From contig NZ_CP053482.1 of the NCBI RefSeq assembly GCF_016772315.1, forward strand, positions 3,529,501-3,593,500: a stretch of 64,000 bases of DNA, written 5' to 3'. The stretch is from Thiothrix subterranea. GTDB taxonomy: Bacteria; Pseudomonadota; Gammaproteobacteria; Thiotrichales; Thiotrichaceae. Shown here piece after piece: positions 50,661 to 59,602 of the stretch (position 1 is the first letter of the stretch; each line of letters opens with the position of its first letter). The notes under the pieces are model-generated. The model searched no databases. It was not told the origin of the DNA and saw nothing but the letters and a program-made list of their open reading frames with translations. Position numbers and translations under genes: made by a program.

Positions 50661-52685
50661 CTACTCTAGCCCGAACACTCGCGCTCGGATGTGTCCAATC
50701 TGATCACGCACTGATGCCGCTTGCTCAAATTCCAAATTTTTGGCGTGCTGGAACATTTTTTCTTCCAACTTTTTGATCTGCTTGAGCGCCTGATCGGGCG
50801 TTAGGCTGCGGTATTCTTCCGCCTCTTCGGCAACCTTCTTTTCCCCGCGTGTTTTGCCTTTGCCCTTGGTGGCATTGGCGTAAGCGCCTTCCATCACATC
50901 GGCAATGCGCTTGCGAATGGTTTGCGGGGTAATGCCCTGCGCTTCATTGTGGACAAGCTGTTTGGCGCGGCGGCGGCTGGTTTCGCCCATCGCCTTGCGC
51001 ATCGACTCGGTGATTTTGTCGGCGTACAGAATGGCTTTGCCTTCGGAATTGCGGGCGGCGCGTCCGATGGTTTGGATCAGGGAGCGTTCGGAACGCAGGA
51101 AACCTTCCTTATCCGCATCCAAAATCGCTACCAGTGAAACTTCTGGTATATCAAGACCTTCCCGCAGCAAGTTAATGCCAATTAATGCATCGAATTCGCC
51201 TTTGCGTAAGTCGCGGATGATTTCGACGCGCTCCACGGTGTCGATGTCGGAGTGCAGGTAACGCACCTTGATATTGTGTTCCATCAGGTAATCGGTGAGG
51301 TCTTCCGCCATGCGCTTGGTCAGGGTTGTGACCAGCGTGCGCTCGTTGCGTAGAGCGCGTTCGCTGATTTCAGACATCACATTGTCGACTTGCGAGAGGA
51401 TCGGGCGAACTTCGACTTCGGGGTCGACGAGTCCGGTGGGACGCACGACTTGTTCGGCGATATTGTCGGAATGTTCCAGCTCATACGTGCCGGGGGTCGC
51501 GGAAACGTGGATGGCTTGCGGAATCAGTTTCTCGAATTCGTCAAAGCGCAGTGGGCGGTTGTCGAGTGCTGAGGGCAGGCGAAAGCCGTAATCGACCAAC
51601 GTGCTTTTGCGCGAATAGTCACCTTTGTACATGCCGCCGAATTGCGGGATGGTGACGTGGGCTTCGTCGATGAACACGATGGCATTGCGCGGCAGGTAAT
51701 CGAACAGGCACGGCGGCGGTTCACCCGCAGGGCGTTTCGACAGGTAGCGCGAATAGTTTTCGATGCCGGAACAGTAGCCGGTTTCGACGATCATTTCGAT
51801 GTCGTATTGGGTGCGTTGTTCGAGACGTTGCGCTTCGACTAGGCGGTCGTTTTCGCGCAAGACTTTGAGGCGCTCTTTGAGTTCGGCTTTGATGTAGTCG
51901 ATGGCTGCCAGCAACACTTCACGCGGGGTGACGTAGTGCGTTTTTGGGTAAACCGTGAGGCGTGGCACGCGGCGTAGAACTTCGCCGGTTAGCGGATCGA
52001 AATAGCTGAGATTCTCGATTTCGTCGTCGAATAGTTCGATGCGAATCGCTTCTTTATCGGATTCGGCAGGGTGAATGTCGATGACTTCGCCGCGTACCCG
52101 AAACGTGCCGCGTTGCAGGTCAATGTCGTTGCGGGTGTATTGCATTTCCGCGAGGCGGCGCAGCAGGGTGCGTTGGTCGATGCGGTCGCCGCGCACCAAT
52201 ATCAGCAACATTTTCAAATACGATTCGGGGTCGCCCAAGCCGTAAATCGACGAAACCGTGGCGATAATAATGACATCTTTGCGCTCGAACAGGTTGCGCG
52301 TGGCGGAAAGGCGCATTTGTTCGATGTGGTCATTGATGGCGGAATCTTTTTCGATGTACACGTCTTTGGACGGCACATAGGCTTCGGGCTGGTAGTAGTC
52401 GAAGTACGAAACGAAGTATTCCACCGCATTGTTGGGGAAGAATTCCTTCATTTCGCCGTAAAGCTGGGCTGCCAGCGTTTTATTGTGTACCAGAATAATC
52501 GCAGGGCGTTGGGTTTGTTGGATGATGTTCGCCATCGTGAAGGTTTTGCCTGAACCCGTTACCCCCAGCAAGGTTTGGTGCAGCAAGCCGTCGTTTAAGC
52601 CGTTGACTAGCGAGCGGATGGCTTCCGGTTGGTCGCCAGCGGGCTGGTAGGTGGTGTGGAGCTGGAAGGTTTGCGCTTCAGTCAT
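50661..52685 (-). CDS. uvrB: UvrABC system protein B
   Basis: 674 residues from ATG 52685; an in-frame GTG at 52700 is possible. Helicase-like damage-verification subunit of nucleotide excision repair. [13 protein letters not shown] is Walker A, the beta-hairpin [35 protein letters not shown], and the C-terminal UVR domain ([18 protein letters not shown]) for UvrC contact. The ATG lies across the last codons of the upstream TetR gene, so the two may be coupled. Confidence 0.97.
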   Translation of the reverse strand: MTEAQTFQLHTTYQPAGDQPEAIRSLVNGLNDGLLHQTLLGVTGSGKTFTMANIIQQTQRPAIILVHNKTLAAQLYGEMKEFFPNNAVEYFVSYFDYYQPEAYVPSKDVYIEKDSAINDHIEQMRLSATRNLFERKDVIIIATVSSIYGLGDPESYLKMLLILVRGDRIDQRTLLRRLAEMQYTRNDIDLQRGTFRVRGEVIDIHPAESDKEAIRIELFDDEIENLSYFDPLTGEVLRRVPRLTVYPKTHYVTPREVLLAAIDYIKAELKERLKVLRENDRLVEAQRLEQRTQYDIEMIVETGYCSGIENYSRYLSKRPAGEPPPCLFDYLPRNAIVFIDEAHVTIPQFGGMYKGDYSRKSTLVDYGFRLPSALDNRPLRFDEFEKLIPQAIHVSATPGTYELEHSDNIAEQVVRPTGLVDPEVEVRPILSQVDNVMSEISERALRNERTLVTTLTKRMAEDLTDYLMEHNIKVRYLHSDIDTVERVEIIRDLRKGEFDALIGINLLREGLDIPEVSLVAILDADKEGFLRSERSLIQTIGRAARNSEGKAILYADKITESMRKAMGETSRRRAKQLVHNEAQGITPQTIRKRIADVMEGAYANATKGKGKTRGEKKVAEEAEEYRSLTPDQALKQIKKLEEKMFQHAKNLEFEQAASVRDQIGHIRARVFGLE

Positions 52686-53274
52686 GGTGAATGCCTGCAC
52701 GGATGGTTTGCAACAATTGTGCGGTGTATTCAGGCAAGGGACGTTCGATTACCCCATCCACGCGCAACTGGATCATGCGAATTGCCCCGCCAAAGATACT
52801 GGATGTTACCACCCACGGATCGAGCGCGACGAAATCACCGCTGTCGATGCCTTGACGCACGATCTGGCGCATTTTGGTAAACGGAGCGGAACGGCACGCC
52901 AACGGTTCTTCGGAAATGAATTCGGTGTGCTTGGCGTGGAACGCAAACGCGATGATATTGCGGTGGGTTTCGGTGTGTTCAAATAATTGCTGGATGATGG
53001 CGGCGCATTGCTGCCACGGCGAGGTGTGTTCTGCCATGACCGCATCCACCAATTCGTCGATTTCATTGAGAATGTGTTTGTAGAGCGCTTGCGCTACGCC
53101 TTCTTTGCCGCCGAAGTGGTTGTAAATTGAGCCGATGCTGACTTGTGCGCGTTTTTGTACTTCGTGGATGGAGACGTTGTGGTAGCCATTTTCGACAAAC
53201 AAGTCTAACGCTGCGGTCAGGATACGGCAGTCAATCGGTTCGGGTAGGGTAGGACACTTCGTTAAGTACGGCAT
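52678..53274 (-). CDS. TetR family transcriptional regulator
   Basis: 198 residues from ATG 53274 ([14 protein letters not shown]). The N-terminal TetR HTH is [42 protein letters not shown]; the C-terminal ligand domain is all-helical. It is divergent from frmA across 94 bp, and that gap holds an ATGAA-CA-TTCAT palindrome between the frmA promoter boxes, so this protein probably represses frmA-fghA. The inducer is unknown; the usual proteobacterial regulator here is FrmR, a different family. Confidence 0.85.
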   Translation of the reverse strand: MPYLTKCPTLPEPIDCRILTAALDLFVENGYHNVSIHEVQKRAQVSIGSIYNHFGGKEGVAQALYKHILNEIDELVDAVMAEHTSPWQQCAAIIQQLFEHTETHRNIIAFAFHAKHTEFISEEPLACRSAPFTKMRQIVRQGIDSGDFVALDPWVVTSSIFGGAIRMIQLRVDGVIERPLPEYTAQLLQTIRAGIHHD

Positions 53275-53310
53275 ACCGACAAGCCTAGCCAATCCCCTGA
53301 CAAATAGCAA

Positions 53311-53339
53311 TTGACAGAAATGAACATTCATTCTATTTT
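53311..53339 (+). promoter_or_regulatory. frmA promoter with operator palindrome in the spacer
   Basis: Consensus -35 TTGACA (53311-53316), 17-nt spacer, -10 TATTTT (53334-53339). Inside the spacer lies AATGAA-CA-TTCATT (53319-53332), a perfect 6-bp inverted repeat with a 2-nt centre. A regulator bound there would block RNA polymerase. frmA starts 30 nt downstream, after AGGAG. Confidence 0.65.
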
Positions 53340-53368
53340 TGAAGAATCATGATTTAGGAGTAGAACGT

Positions 53369-54478
53369 ATGAAATGCCGTGCAGCCGTGGCGTGGGAAGC
53401 TAAAAAACCACTGGTGATTGAAGAGATTGAAGTTGAAAAGCCGCATGAAGGTGAAGTATTGCTGCGGGTGGTAGCTTCGGGCGTGTGTCATACCGATGCG
53501 TTCACGTTGTCCGGCGATGATCCTGAAGGCGCGTTTCCGTGTATCCTCGGTCACGAAGGTGGTTGTATTGTCGAAGAATGTGGCCCTGGGGTGAAAAACC
53601 TCAAGCCGGGTGATCACGTTATCCCGCTATACATTCCTGAGTGCGGCGAATGCGAATATTGCCATTCCACCAAATCGAATTTGTGCCAATCCATCGCTTC
53701 GACAGTGTGGACGGGTTACATGCCAGACCATACGCGCCGATTTACCTGTAAAGGGCAGTCGATTTACCACTACATGGGCTGTTCCACCTTCTCGGAATAC
53801 ACCGTTGTGCCGGAAATTGCGCTGGCGAAAATCAACCCTGCCGCGCCGCTGGATAAGGTTTGCTTGCTGGGTTGTGGTGTGACCACCGGGATTGGTGCGG
53901 TACTGAATACGGCGAGGGTTGAGCCGGGTTCTACCGTGGCGGTGTTTGGTTTGGGCGGCATCGGTTTGTCGTGCATCCAAGGCGCGGTCATGGCGAAAGC
54001 AGGGCGCATTATTGCCATCGACATCAACCCCAGCAAGTGGGCAATGGCGCAAGCATTGGGTGCTACCGATTTCGTTAATCCCAAAGACGTGAACGGTTCG
54101 ATCAGCGAATACATCAAGGAAATCACCAACGGTGGCGTGGATTATTCCTTCGAGTGCATCGGCAATGTCCACGTGATGCGTGATGCGCTGGAATGTACCC
54201 ACATGGGTTGGGGTGTTTCTACGGTGATTGGGGTGGCGGGGGCTGGGCAGGAAATTGCTACCCGTCCGTTCAACCTCGTGGTCGGGCGTACTTGGAAAGG
54301 CTCAGCCTTCGGCGGCGTGAAAGGGCGCACTGAATTGCCGGGTTACGTGGAGCGTTACCTGAGCGGCGAAATCGAGCTGGATAGTATGGTCACGCACACC
54401 ATGCCGCTGGACGACATCAACCGCGCGTTTGATTTGATGCACAGCGGCGAAAGTATCCGTTCCGTGATTATTTTCTAA
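53369..54478 (+). CDS. frmA: S-(hydroxymethyl)glutathione dehydrogenase (class III alcohol dehydrogenase)
   Basis: 369 residues from ATG 53369 with AGGAG 8 nt upstream. Oxidises the formaldehyde-glutathione adduct to S-formylglutathione with NAD. Catalytic zinc ligands in [12 protein letters not shown] and [11 protein letters not shown]; structural zinc in [15 protein letters not shown]; Rossmann loop [23 protein letters not shown] is typical of class III. Followed directly by fghA, the next step. Confidence 0.96.
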   Translation: MKCRAAVAWEAKKPLVIEEIEVEKPHEGEVLLRVVASGVCHTDAFTLSGDDPEGAFPCILGHEGGCIVEECGPGVKNLKPGDHVIPLYIPECGECEYCHSTKSNLCQSIASTVWTGYMPDHTRRFTCKGQSIYHYMGCSTFSEYTVVPEIALAKINPAAPLDKVCLLGCGVTTGIGAVLNTARVEPGSTVAVFGLGGIGLSCIQGAVMAKAGRIIAIDINPSKWAMAQALGATDFVNPKDVNGSISEYIKEITNGGVDYSFECIGNVHVMRDALECTHMGWGVSTVIGVAGAGQEIATRPFNLVVGRTWKGSAFGGVKGRTELPGYVERYLSGEIELDSMVTHTMPLDDINRAFDLMHSGESIRSVIIF

Positions 54479-54481
54479 GGA

Positions 54482-55324
54482 ATGCCTATGAAGCTGATTG
54501 AAAGTGTTAAAGAATTTGGCGGCTACCTCAACCGTTACACCCATTATTCGGTGGCGTGCCATTGTGAGATGACGTTTTCGGTGTACTTACCGCCACAGGC
54601 TGCGCACGGCAATGTGCCTGCGCTGTATTGGCTGTCGGGGTTGACCTGTACCGATGATAATTTTCGGGTGAAGGCGGGGGCGCAACGTTATGCCGCCGAG
54701 CAGGGCATTGCGCTGATCATTCCCGACACCAGCCCGCGTGGTGATGACGTGCCGGATGTGCCGGAACGTTACGATCTGGGGCAAGGGGCGGGATTCTACG
54801 TCAACGCGATTCAGCCGCCGTGGGATAAGCATTTCCGCATGTATGATTATGTGGTGGAGGAATTGCCGCATTTGGTGGAGGCAAACTTGCCGCTGATTCC
54901 GGGGCTGAAATCCATCAGCGGGCATTCAATGGGTGGGCATGGTGCGTTGATTGCTGCGCTGAAAAATCCGGGTGCTTACCGTGCGGTGTCGGCATTTGCG
55001 CCGATTTGCCATCCGCTGAATGGGGCGTGGGGTAAAGGCTGTTTCGCGGCGTATTTGGGTGAGAATACTGCATTGTGGGAAGCGTATGATGCGACGTGCT
55101 TGGTGCAGGCGGGGGCGCATGTGTCGGAGATCTTGATTGATCAAGGCACGGCGGATGAGTTTCTTAGCGAGGGGCAATTGTTGCCGGAGGTTTTTCAAGC
55201 GGCGTGTTTGCAAGCCGAGCAGCCGTTGTCATTGCGGATGCAGGCGGGGTATGACCATAGCTACCATTTCATTGCTACGTTTATCGGCGAACATATTGCT
55301 TGGCACGCTAGGGCGTTGGCATGA
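54482..55324 (+). CDS. fghA: S-formylglutathione hydrolase
   Basis: 280 residues; a start two codons later is equally possible. Esterase D family: nucleophile Ser in SGHSMGGHGALIAALKNP, Asp in DQGTADEFL, His in YDHSYHFIATFIGEH. It releases formate and glutathione, completing formaldehyde oxidation begun by FrmA 3 nt upstream. Its stop is immediately followed by a palindromic repeat. Confidence 0.96.
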   Translation: MPMKLIESVKEFGGYLNRYTHYSVACHCEMTFSVYLPPQAAHGNVPALYWLSGLTCTDDNFRVKAGAQRYAAEQGIALIIPDTSPRGDDVPDVPERYDLGQGAGFYVNAIQPPWDKHFRMYDYVVEELPHLVEANLPLIPGLKSISGHSMGGHGALIAALKNPGAYRAVSAFAPICHPLNGAWGKGCFAAYLGENTALWEAYDATCLVQAGAHVSEILIDQGTADEFLSEGQLLPEVFQAACLQAEQPLSLRMQAGYDHSYHFIATFIGEHIAWHARALA

Positions 55325-55325
55325 C

Positions 55326-55434
55326 GTAGGGTGGGTGGAGCGTATGCGATACCCACCGCCACTGCCCACGGTCACGGCGATGATGCCTAATCCCTGAAGA
55401 TGGTGGGTATCGCCTTTGGCTCCACCCACCCTAC
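55326..55434. repeat. MITE-like inverted repeat between fghA and queE
   Basis: Arms 55326-55357 (GTAGGGTGGGTGGAGC..., ending ACCCACC) and 55402-55434 (GGTGGGTATCGC..., ending CACCCACCCTAC) are near-perfect reverse complements around a 44-nt centre. Length 109 bp. The GTAGGGTGGGT type recurs in many bacterial genomes. The TAG stop of queE lies in its right end. Confidence 0.85.
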
Positions 55435-56072
55435 GGGATTCCCAACCACTTGTGGGTTTGCACGCTCAGTTTCCATTGCGGGTGTTGCATACAATACGCA
55501 ATCGCCGCCTTGGTGTTTTGCGCTTGTGCCGTTCCATCCATTGCTTGCAGGTAGAAATGTTGGAAGTCCAGCCCTGCAAAGCGTTCCGGCATGGCGAGCG
55601 GTTGCGGGTACACCAATTTCAGTTCATTGCCATGCGTTAGCACGATCTCGCTGTCGGCTTTGGGGCTGACGCAGAGCCAGTCGATGCCTGCGGGGGCGGG
55701 TTTCGTGCCGTTGGTTTCTACCGCAATCTCGAAGTTTTCTTGGTGTAAAGCGTCGATCAGGGCTTTGTCCAATTGCAACAGCGGTTCGCCGCCGGTGAAG
55801 ACGATGAAGCGGTTCATGTCTTTTTTTACACCAATCCACCATTGCTGGATGATGGCAGCCACCAAGGCTTTGGCATCGCGGAATTTGCCGCCGTTGATCC
55901 CATTCACGCCTACAAAGTCGGTGTCGCAGAAGTTGCACACGGCTTTGGCGCGGTCGGCTTCTAGCCCTGACCAGAGATTGCATCCGGCAAAGCGGCAAAA
56001 GATGGCGGGGCGACCGGCGTGGAAGCCTTCGCCTTGCAGGGTGTAGAAAATTTCTTTGACGGAATAGGTCAT
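55431..56072 (-). CDS. queE: 7-carboxy-7-deazaguanine synthase
   Basis: 213 residues. Radical SAM enzyme of queuosine/deazapurine synthesis. TLQGEGFHAGRPAIFCRFAGCN then, after a family-specific insert, CNFCDTDFVG supplies the remaining cluster cysteines; FTGGEPLLQ and VETNGTKPAP bind SAM. The stop codon TAG is provided by the adjoining palindromic repeat, so the last residues (GIP) border the repeat. The QueD-like gene lies upstream on the same strand. Confidence 0.93.
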   Translation of the reverse strand: MTYSVKEIFYTLQGEGFHAGRPAIFCRFAGCNLWSGLEADRAKAVCNFCDTDFVGVNGINGGKFRDAKALVAAIIQQWWIGVKKDMNRFIVFTGGEPLLQLDKALIDALHQENFEIAVETNGTKPAPAGIDWLCVSPKADSEIVLTHGNELKLVYPQPLAMPERFAGLDFQHFYLQAMDGTAQAQNTKAAIAYCMQHPQWKLSVQTHKWLGIP

Positions 56073-56080
56073 GAAGAATA

Positions 56081-56182
56081 CCCCTCACCCCAACCCCTCT
56101 CCCTCAAGGGGCGAGGGGCTAAGAGCTTATTTTTCTTGCTCCCCCTCGCCCCTTGAGGGAGAGGGGGCTGGGGGGTGAGGGG
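56081..56182. repeat. C/G-rich MITE-like inverted repeat between queE and the QueD-like gene
   Basis: Left arm 56081-56118 begins CCCCTCACCCCAACCCCTCT; right arm 56141-56182 is its reverse complement with a few differences, ending GGTGAGGGG. About 102 bp. Single arms of the same element occur inside mod (4372-4406) and recB (13189-13227). Confidence 0.9.
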
Positions 56183-56193
56183 TTCTTTGTAAG

Positions 56194-57282
56194 TCATACA
56201 GGCAATCCCGGTTCGTGTTCACCCCATGATAGCACTACGCCGCAGCCGGGTGTTTCGTAGAGGTCGATGCGGTCGAGTTGCGGCAAGCCTGCGGTGGCTT
56301 GGGTGCGTATCCAACGCGCCACGCTGGCGGGGTCGGGTTCGTCTAGCCCGGTTAGGTCGTTGAGGTTGTGGTGGTCGAGCTGTTTGTAGATGGGGTTGAA
56401 TTGCGTTTTTACGTCGCCGTAATCGACTGTCCAGCCCATCACGGTGTCGAGTGGGGCGGTGAGGTGCAGGCGTAGTAAGTAGCTGTGTCCGTGTAGGCGG
56501 CGCACGCTGTCAGCGGGGTCGGCGCGGTTGAGGGTTAGGGCGCTTTCAAAGCGTTGGTCTTTCCAGATGCGGTAATGTTGCCCGTCGTAGTGGCAGCCTG
56601 CGGTGACGGTTTCGTAGACGCTGACCCATGAGAGCGCGTCGAGTTCGGGCTTGAGGCGTTCCCACAGCCATGCGGCGAGGGTTTCGCTGGTGGGGTTGTC
56701 TAAACCGGGGATGTCGTTGAGGCAGTGGTGGTGCAATTGGTCGTGCAGCGGTTGCCAGACGGCGGCAAGGCGGTCGAAGTCTACGCCCATGTCTTGCGCT
56801 TGCAGGTTTTGGTTGGCGTGGAGGATGACCTCGAAACCGTGGCCGTGCATCCGTCCGCATTGGTGTCCGGGGGCGACGTTAGGGAGGCGGTGCGCGGCTT
56901 CAAAGCGGAAGCGTCGCCAGATGTGGGCGTTGTCGGCAAGGTCGAGGTCTGCGCCTTGGTGCAAGGTGCTTTGTACGCCGACTGAGGCGACGCTGGGCAG
57001 GGCGAGGCGGGCGCGTATCCAGCGGGCGAGGTTTTCATCCGTGGGCATCGGCAGGAATTGGTTGAGGTCGTTGTAGTCGAGTGGCGCAACGCTGTGGGCG
57101 AGTTGTTGGCGTAGGGCTTCGACGGAGCTTGCACCGATGGCGCGGACTTTGGCGAGGAAGCTGTGTCCGTGCAGGCGACGGGCGGGGTGTGCGGCGGAAA
57201 GGGGAGATTGCCCTAGGGCATTTTCGACGCGGCAGGCGGCTTCAAAGGGGGCGGCGGCGACGTAAAACAGGGTTTCGTTCAT
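56194..57282 (-). CDS. Triple-domain 6-carboxytetrahydropterin synthase-like protein (QueD family)
   Basis: 362 residues made of three QueD/PTPS-like domains (about 1-110, 122-235, 238-355). Only the middle one has a full active site: zinc ligands H131 in FEAAHRL, H146 and H148 in MHGHGF, catalytic C142 in CGRMHGH, LHHHCLND, and YETVTAG. The flanking domains keep RRLHGHS (HGH 38-40 and 264-266) but lack the first His and the Cys; domain 3 keeps DHHNLND and LYET, domain 1 lacks both. Next to queE, it should make 6-carboxytetrahydropterin for queuosine synthesis, with the outer domains structural. Standard QueD is about 120 residues. Confidence 0.85.
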   Translation of the reverse strand: MNETLFYVAAAPFEAACRVENALGQSPLSAAHPARRLHGHSFLAKVRAIGASSVEALRQQLAHSVAPLDYNDLNQFLPMPTDENLARWIRARLALPSVASVGVQSTLHQGADLDLADNAHIWRRFRFEAAHRLPNVAPGHQCGRMHGHGFEVILHANQNLQAQDMGVDFDRLAAVWQPLHDQLHHHCLNDIPGLDNPTSETLAAWLWERLKPELDALSWVSVYETVTAGCHYDGQHYRIWKDQRFESALTLNRADPADSVRRLHGHSYLLRLHLTAPLDTVMGWTVDYGDVKTQFNPIYKQLDHHNLNDLTGLDEPDPASVARWIRTQATAGLPQLDRIDLYETPGCGVVLSWGEHEPGLPV

Positions 57283-57369
57283 GGGATGGAGGGGGCTTGC
57301 TGGGAATCAAGCGGGAATTATGGCGTAGGCGGGGGCGTTGCGCTATGTTTTCGGAGGGCATTAGCCTTG

Positions 57370-57645
57370 TTAGTTTTTTTGATTGGCGCGATCATCGGTA
57401 TATTCGACAGGCTTGCAAAGCTGATCTATCGGCACGGGCGTGCCTGTGTGCTGCAAGAAACCACGCAATGATTTTGCTGGATAAAGTTCCTTTTCTTTGG
57501 CTTCGAGTATGACAATCTGGACGATATTGCCGTCTTTATCGTAGCTGATGTTGATGTTCCAGCCTTGCGAGACTTCACGGACAATCGGGTTATTGTTGAA
57601 CCGTTGAACTAGGATGTCATCATCTTCGTAGTATTTAATGTTCAT
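57370..57645 (-). CDS. DUF2283-like small protein
   Basis: 91 residues. The first 50, MNIKYYEDDDILVQRF and INISYDKDGNIVQIVILEAKE, match the DUF2283 pattern, a small fold often encoded beside a DUF4258 toxin-like gene. No DUF4258 gene is seen; the region upstream is occupied by IS1182 at 57777. A Pro/Thr tail of about 35 residues extends beyond the domain. Possibly an orphaned antitoxin-type protein. Confidence 0.6.
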   Translation of the reverse strand: MNIKYYEDDDILVQRFNNNPIVREVSQGWNINISYDKDGNIVQIVILEAKEKELYPAKSLRGFLQHTGTPVPIDQLCKPVEYTDDRANQKN

Positions 57646-57776
57646 CGCTTAACTCCCTGTTGATCATAACCGTCTTTCCCTCGCATCAGACAAACTTTCC
57701 CGTGTTAGCGCATGACGGAATCATCTTTATTCGGTCTTTGAATTTGCGGATATTTATTGTCATTTGAAAAGCCAAC

Positions 57777-59564
57777 GAGGGTGTAGAAAAACCCGAATCT
57801 GATCATCCCATCCAGACCGGTCAGTCATTTTTTTGAACACCCCAACCGGCTGGGCGTTTTTTTCACTGTTGCCAGTTTCCAACCTTCCCATAACGCCCTG
57901 AATGCCATCTGAGACGGGCAATACGGTGTGTTTTTGCGTGTTTGGCAGCATCATTTCCCCCTTCATGCGGCATACCCGTGATGTGCCAGCTTTTCGAGGT
58001 TGTGCATCAGGCAAAACAGTTTCCATTGCCCGTCCACTTTGGCTTTGCTGCGCAAGGTGAAGCGGTGCAGGCGTTTGTTGCCGCGCAAGTTCCCAAACAC
58101 CGGTTCGACGGTGGCGAAGCGTTGGGTGATCATGCGCTTGCCGAGGTCGGAGTCGATTTTGGGTTTCATCAAATCGGTGTGGCTGGGGGTGTCATCGCGC
58201 TTGCCTTGCAGGAAAGTGACTTGCCGTGCGCGGGTTTTTGCCGGGTCTTTCAGGCATTGGGGACGCTGTGTACAGGGTTCACAGTCACGCAACGCCCCTT
58301 GGAAACGTACCGAAGCATAGCCATTCAGGGTACAATTTCTGCCGGTACGGTAAAGGCGTTTTCCCGCCGGGCAAAGACAATGGCTAAGGTCAGCGGCTAA
58401 TTGGAAGTCGGCAGGTTTATAGGTTTTGGTTTTGCTGGGCTTGGGGCATTTGTTCGATAAGGGGTCAGGTTTTTGCTGATGCACCGTCTGATCGGCATAG
58501 CGTTCATCGCGTTTGCGGTAATCCTTGTCAGGGATGTAGGCATCAATTCCAGCATCCGCCAAGGCTTTGAGGTTGGCTTCACTGTGGTAGCCGTTGTCGG
58601 CGGTGATCACCGTTTCGGGAGTGCGCATTGAAGCGGTGGCATTGACCACGGGCATCAGCAGTTCTTGTTCCGACCCTGTGCCGTGGGCTTGGGCTTCGAT
58701 AATGATTTGGTAGTGGCAATCCACGGCTGCTACGCCGGTATAACCTTGCACCACGCCTTTGCTGGTTGCCATTTTAGCGGATTCGTTGTCGGTGCGGTTG
58801 GACAGGCGGATGCCATCCTTAACCCCCTTGCGGTCTTCGGGGTTGTCCGCCAACCAATAGCGTAACTGTTTGGCTTCGTGTTGCAGGCGTTTCAGTTGTT
58901 TGGCTTCGCGCTGGGCTGCCGCCGCATCCGTTTTACTGGCATCGGCTTGTTGGTGTTTGTCGATGATCTTGGCGGCGGCTTTTTCCATGCGTTCGGCTTG
59001 GCGCAAGAAGTCAGCGCGAGTGCCAGACCTTTCTTTGCTGGCATTGGAGGGCAACTTCACCCCGTCAATGGCAAACATCTCCTTCCCGATCAAGCCTTGG
59101 CGGTCACAAATTAGCAGCACTTGGGTAAACAGTTTGGCGATCAACTCCCCGGCATTGGCGATGAAAGCCGCCAGCGTGGTGAAATGCGGCTGGCTGTCAC
59201 CGGAAATCGCTATGAACAGCATATTCTCGCGGCACGCCGCTTCGATTTTGCGGCTACTGATAATGCCACGGCTGTAAGCTAACAGGATGATTTTGAGTAA
59301 CACCGCTGGGTTAAATGCTGCCGCTCCCTGCACATCATTCTTATAACGCTGGTGGAAACCTTCAAGGTCGAGTTCGTGGTCAACCAAATGGCGCAGCGCA
59401 TGTTCAAACGTGCCGGGGAGAATTTGGCGGTCAAAGTCCACTGCCAACAGTTTTACGCCTTGATGAATCGGTTTGTAGCGTGCCATGCCTGCTTACTCGT
59501 TCGGGTGCTTGTGATGCCTGATTATCCCACAAAATGGCGAAAAAGAGGGTTTTTCTACAGCCTC
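57777..59564 (-). mobile_element. IS1182-family insertion sequence
   Basis: About 1.79 kb. Inverted ends GAGGGTGTAGAAAAACCC at 57777 and, reverse complement, GAGGCTGTAGAAAAACCC ending at 59564. It carries one intact transposase and non-coding stretches at both ends. Flanks show only AAC on both sides, so a target duplication is not certain. The 190 bp between its left end and the transposase stop hold no gene. Confidence 0.85.
57963..59486 (-). CDS. IS1182-family transposase
   Basis: 507 residues, intact. N-terminal DUF772-type domain (AAAFNPAVLLKIILLAYSRG, SRKIEAACRENMLFIAISGD), then DDE catalysis: Asp in FAIDGVKLPSNASKE, Asp in VITADNGYHSEANL, Glu in RFATVEPVFGNLRGNKRLHRF. A Cys-rich stretch (CLCPAGKRL, CEPCTQRPQCL) near 370-410 is the usual zinc-binding insert. 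Central KAAAKIIDKHQ region is helical. Confidence 0.93.
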   Translation of the reverse strand: MARYKPIHQGVKLLAVDFDRQILPGTFEHALRHLVDHELDLEGFHQRYKNDVQGAAAFNPAVLLKIILLAYSRGIISSRKIEAACRENMLFIAISGDSQPHFTTLAAFIANAGELIAKLFTQVLLICDRQGLIGKEMFAIDGVKLPSNASKERSGTRADFLRQAERMEKAAAKIIDKHQQADASKTDAAAAQREAKQLKRLQHEAKQLRYWLADNPEDRKGVKDGIRLSNRTDNESAKMATSKGVVQGYTGVAAVDCHYQIIIEAQAHGTGSEQELLMPVVNATASMRTPETVITADNGYHSEANLKALADAGIDAYIPDKDYRKRDERYADQTVHQQKPDPLSNKCPKPSKTKTYKPADFQLAADLSHCLCPAGKRLYRTGRNCTLNGYASVRFQGALRDCEPCTQRPQCLKDPAKTRARQVTFLQGKRDDTPSHTDLMKPKIDSDLGKRMITQRFATVEPVFGNLRGNKRLHRFTLRSKAKVDGQWKLFCLMHNLEKLAHHGYAA

Positions 59565-59602
59565 AACGTCATGTGTGACGGGCTCGGCGGGGAGTAAGTT
59601 GT

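Noticed and set aside
57646-57776. DUF4258 toxin partner of the DUF2283 gene
   Set aside because: The sequence upstream of the DUF2283 gene has a short open stretch but nothing resembling DUF4258.
57760-58026. Small minus-strand frame at the left end of IS1182
   Set aside because: It spans the inverted repeat and the transposase 3' end, with no family features.
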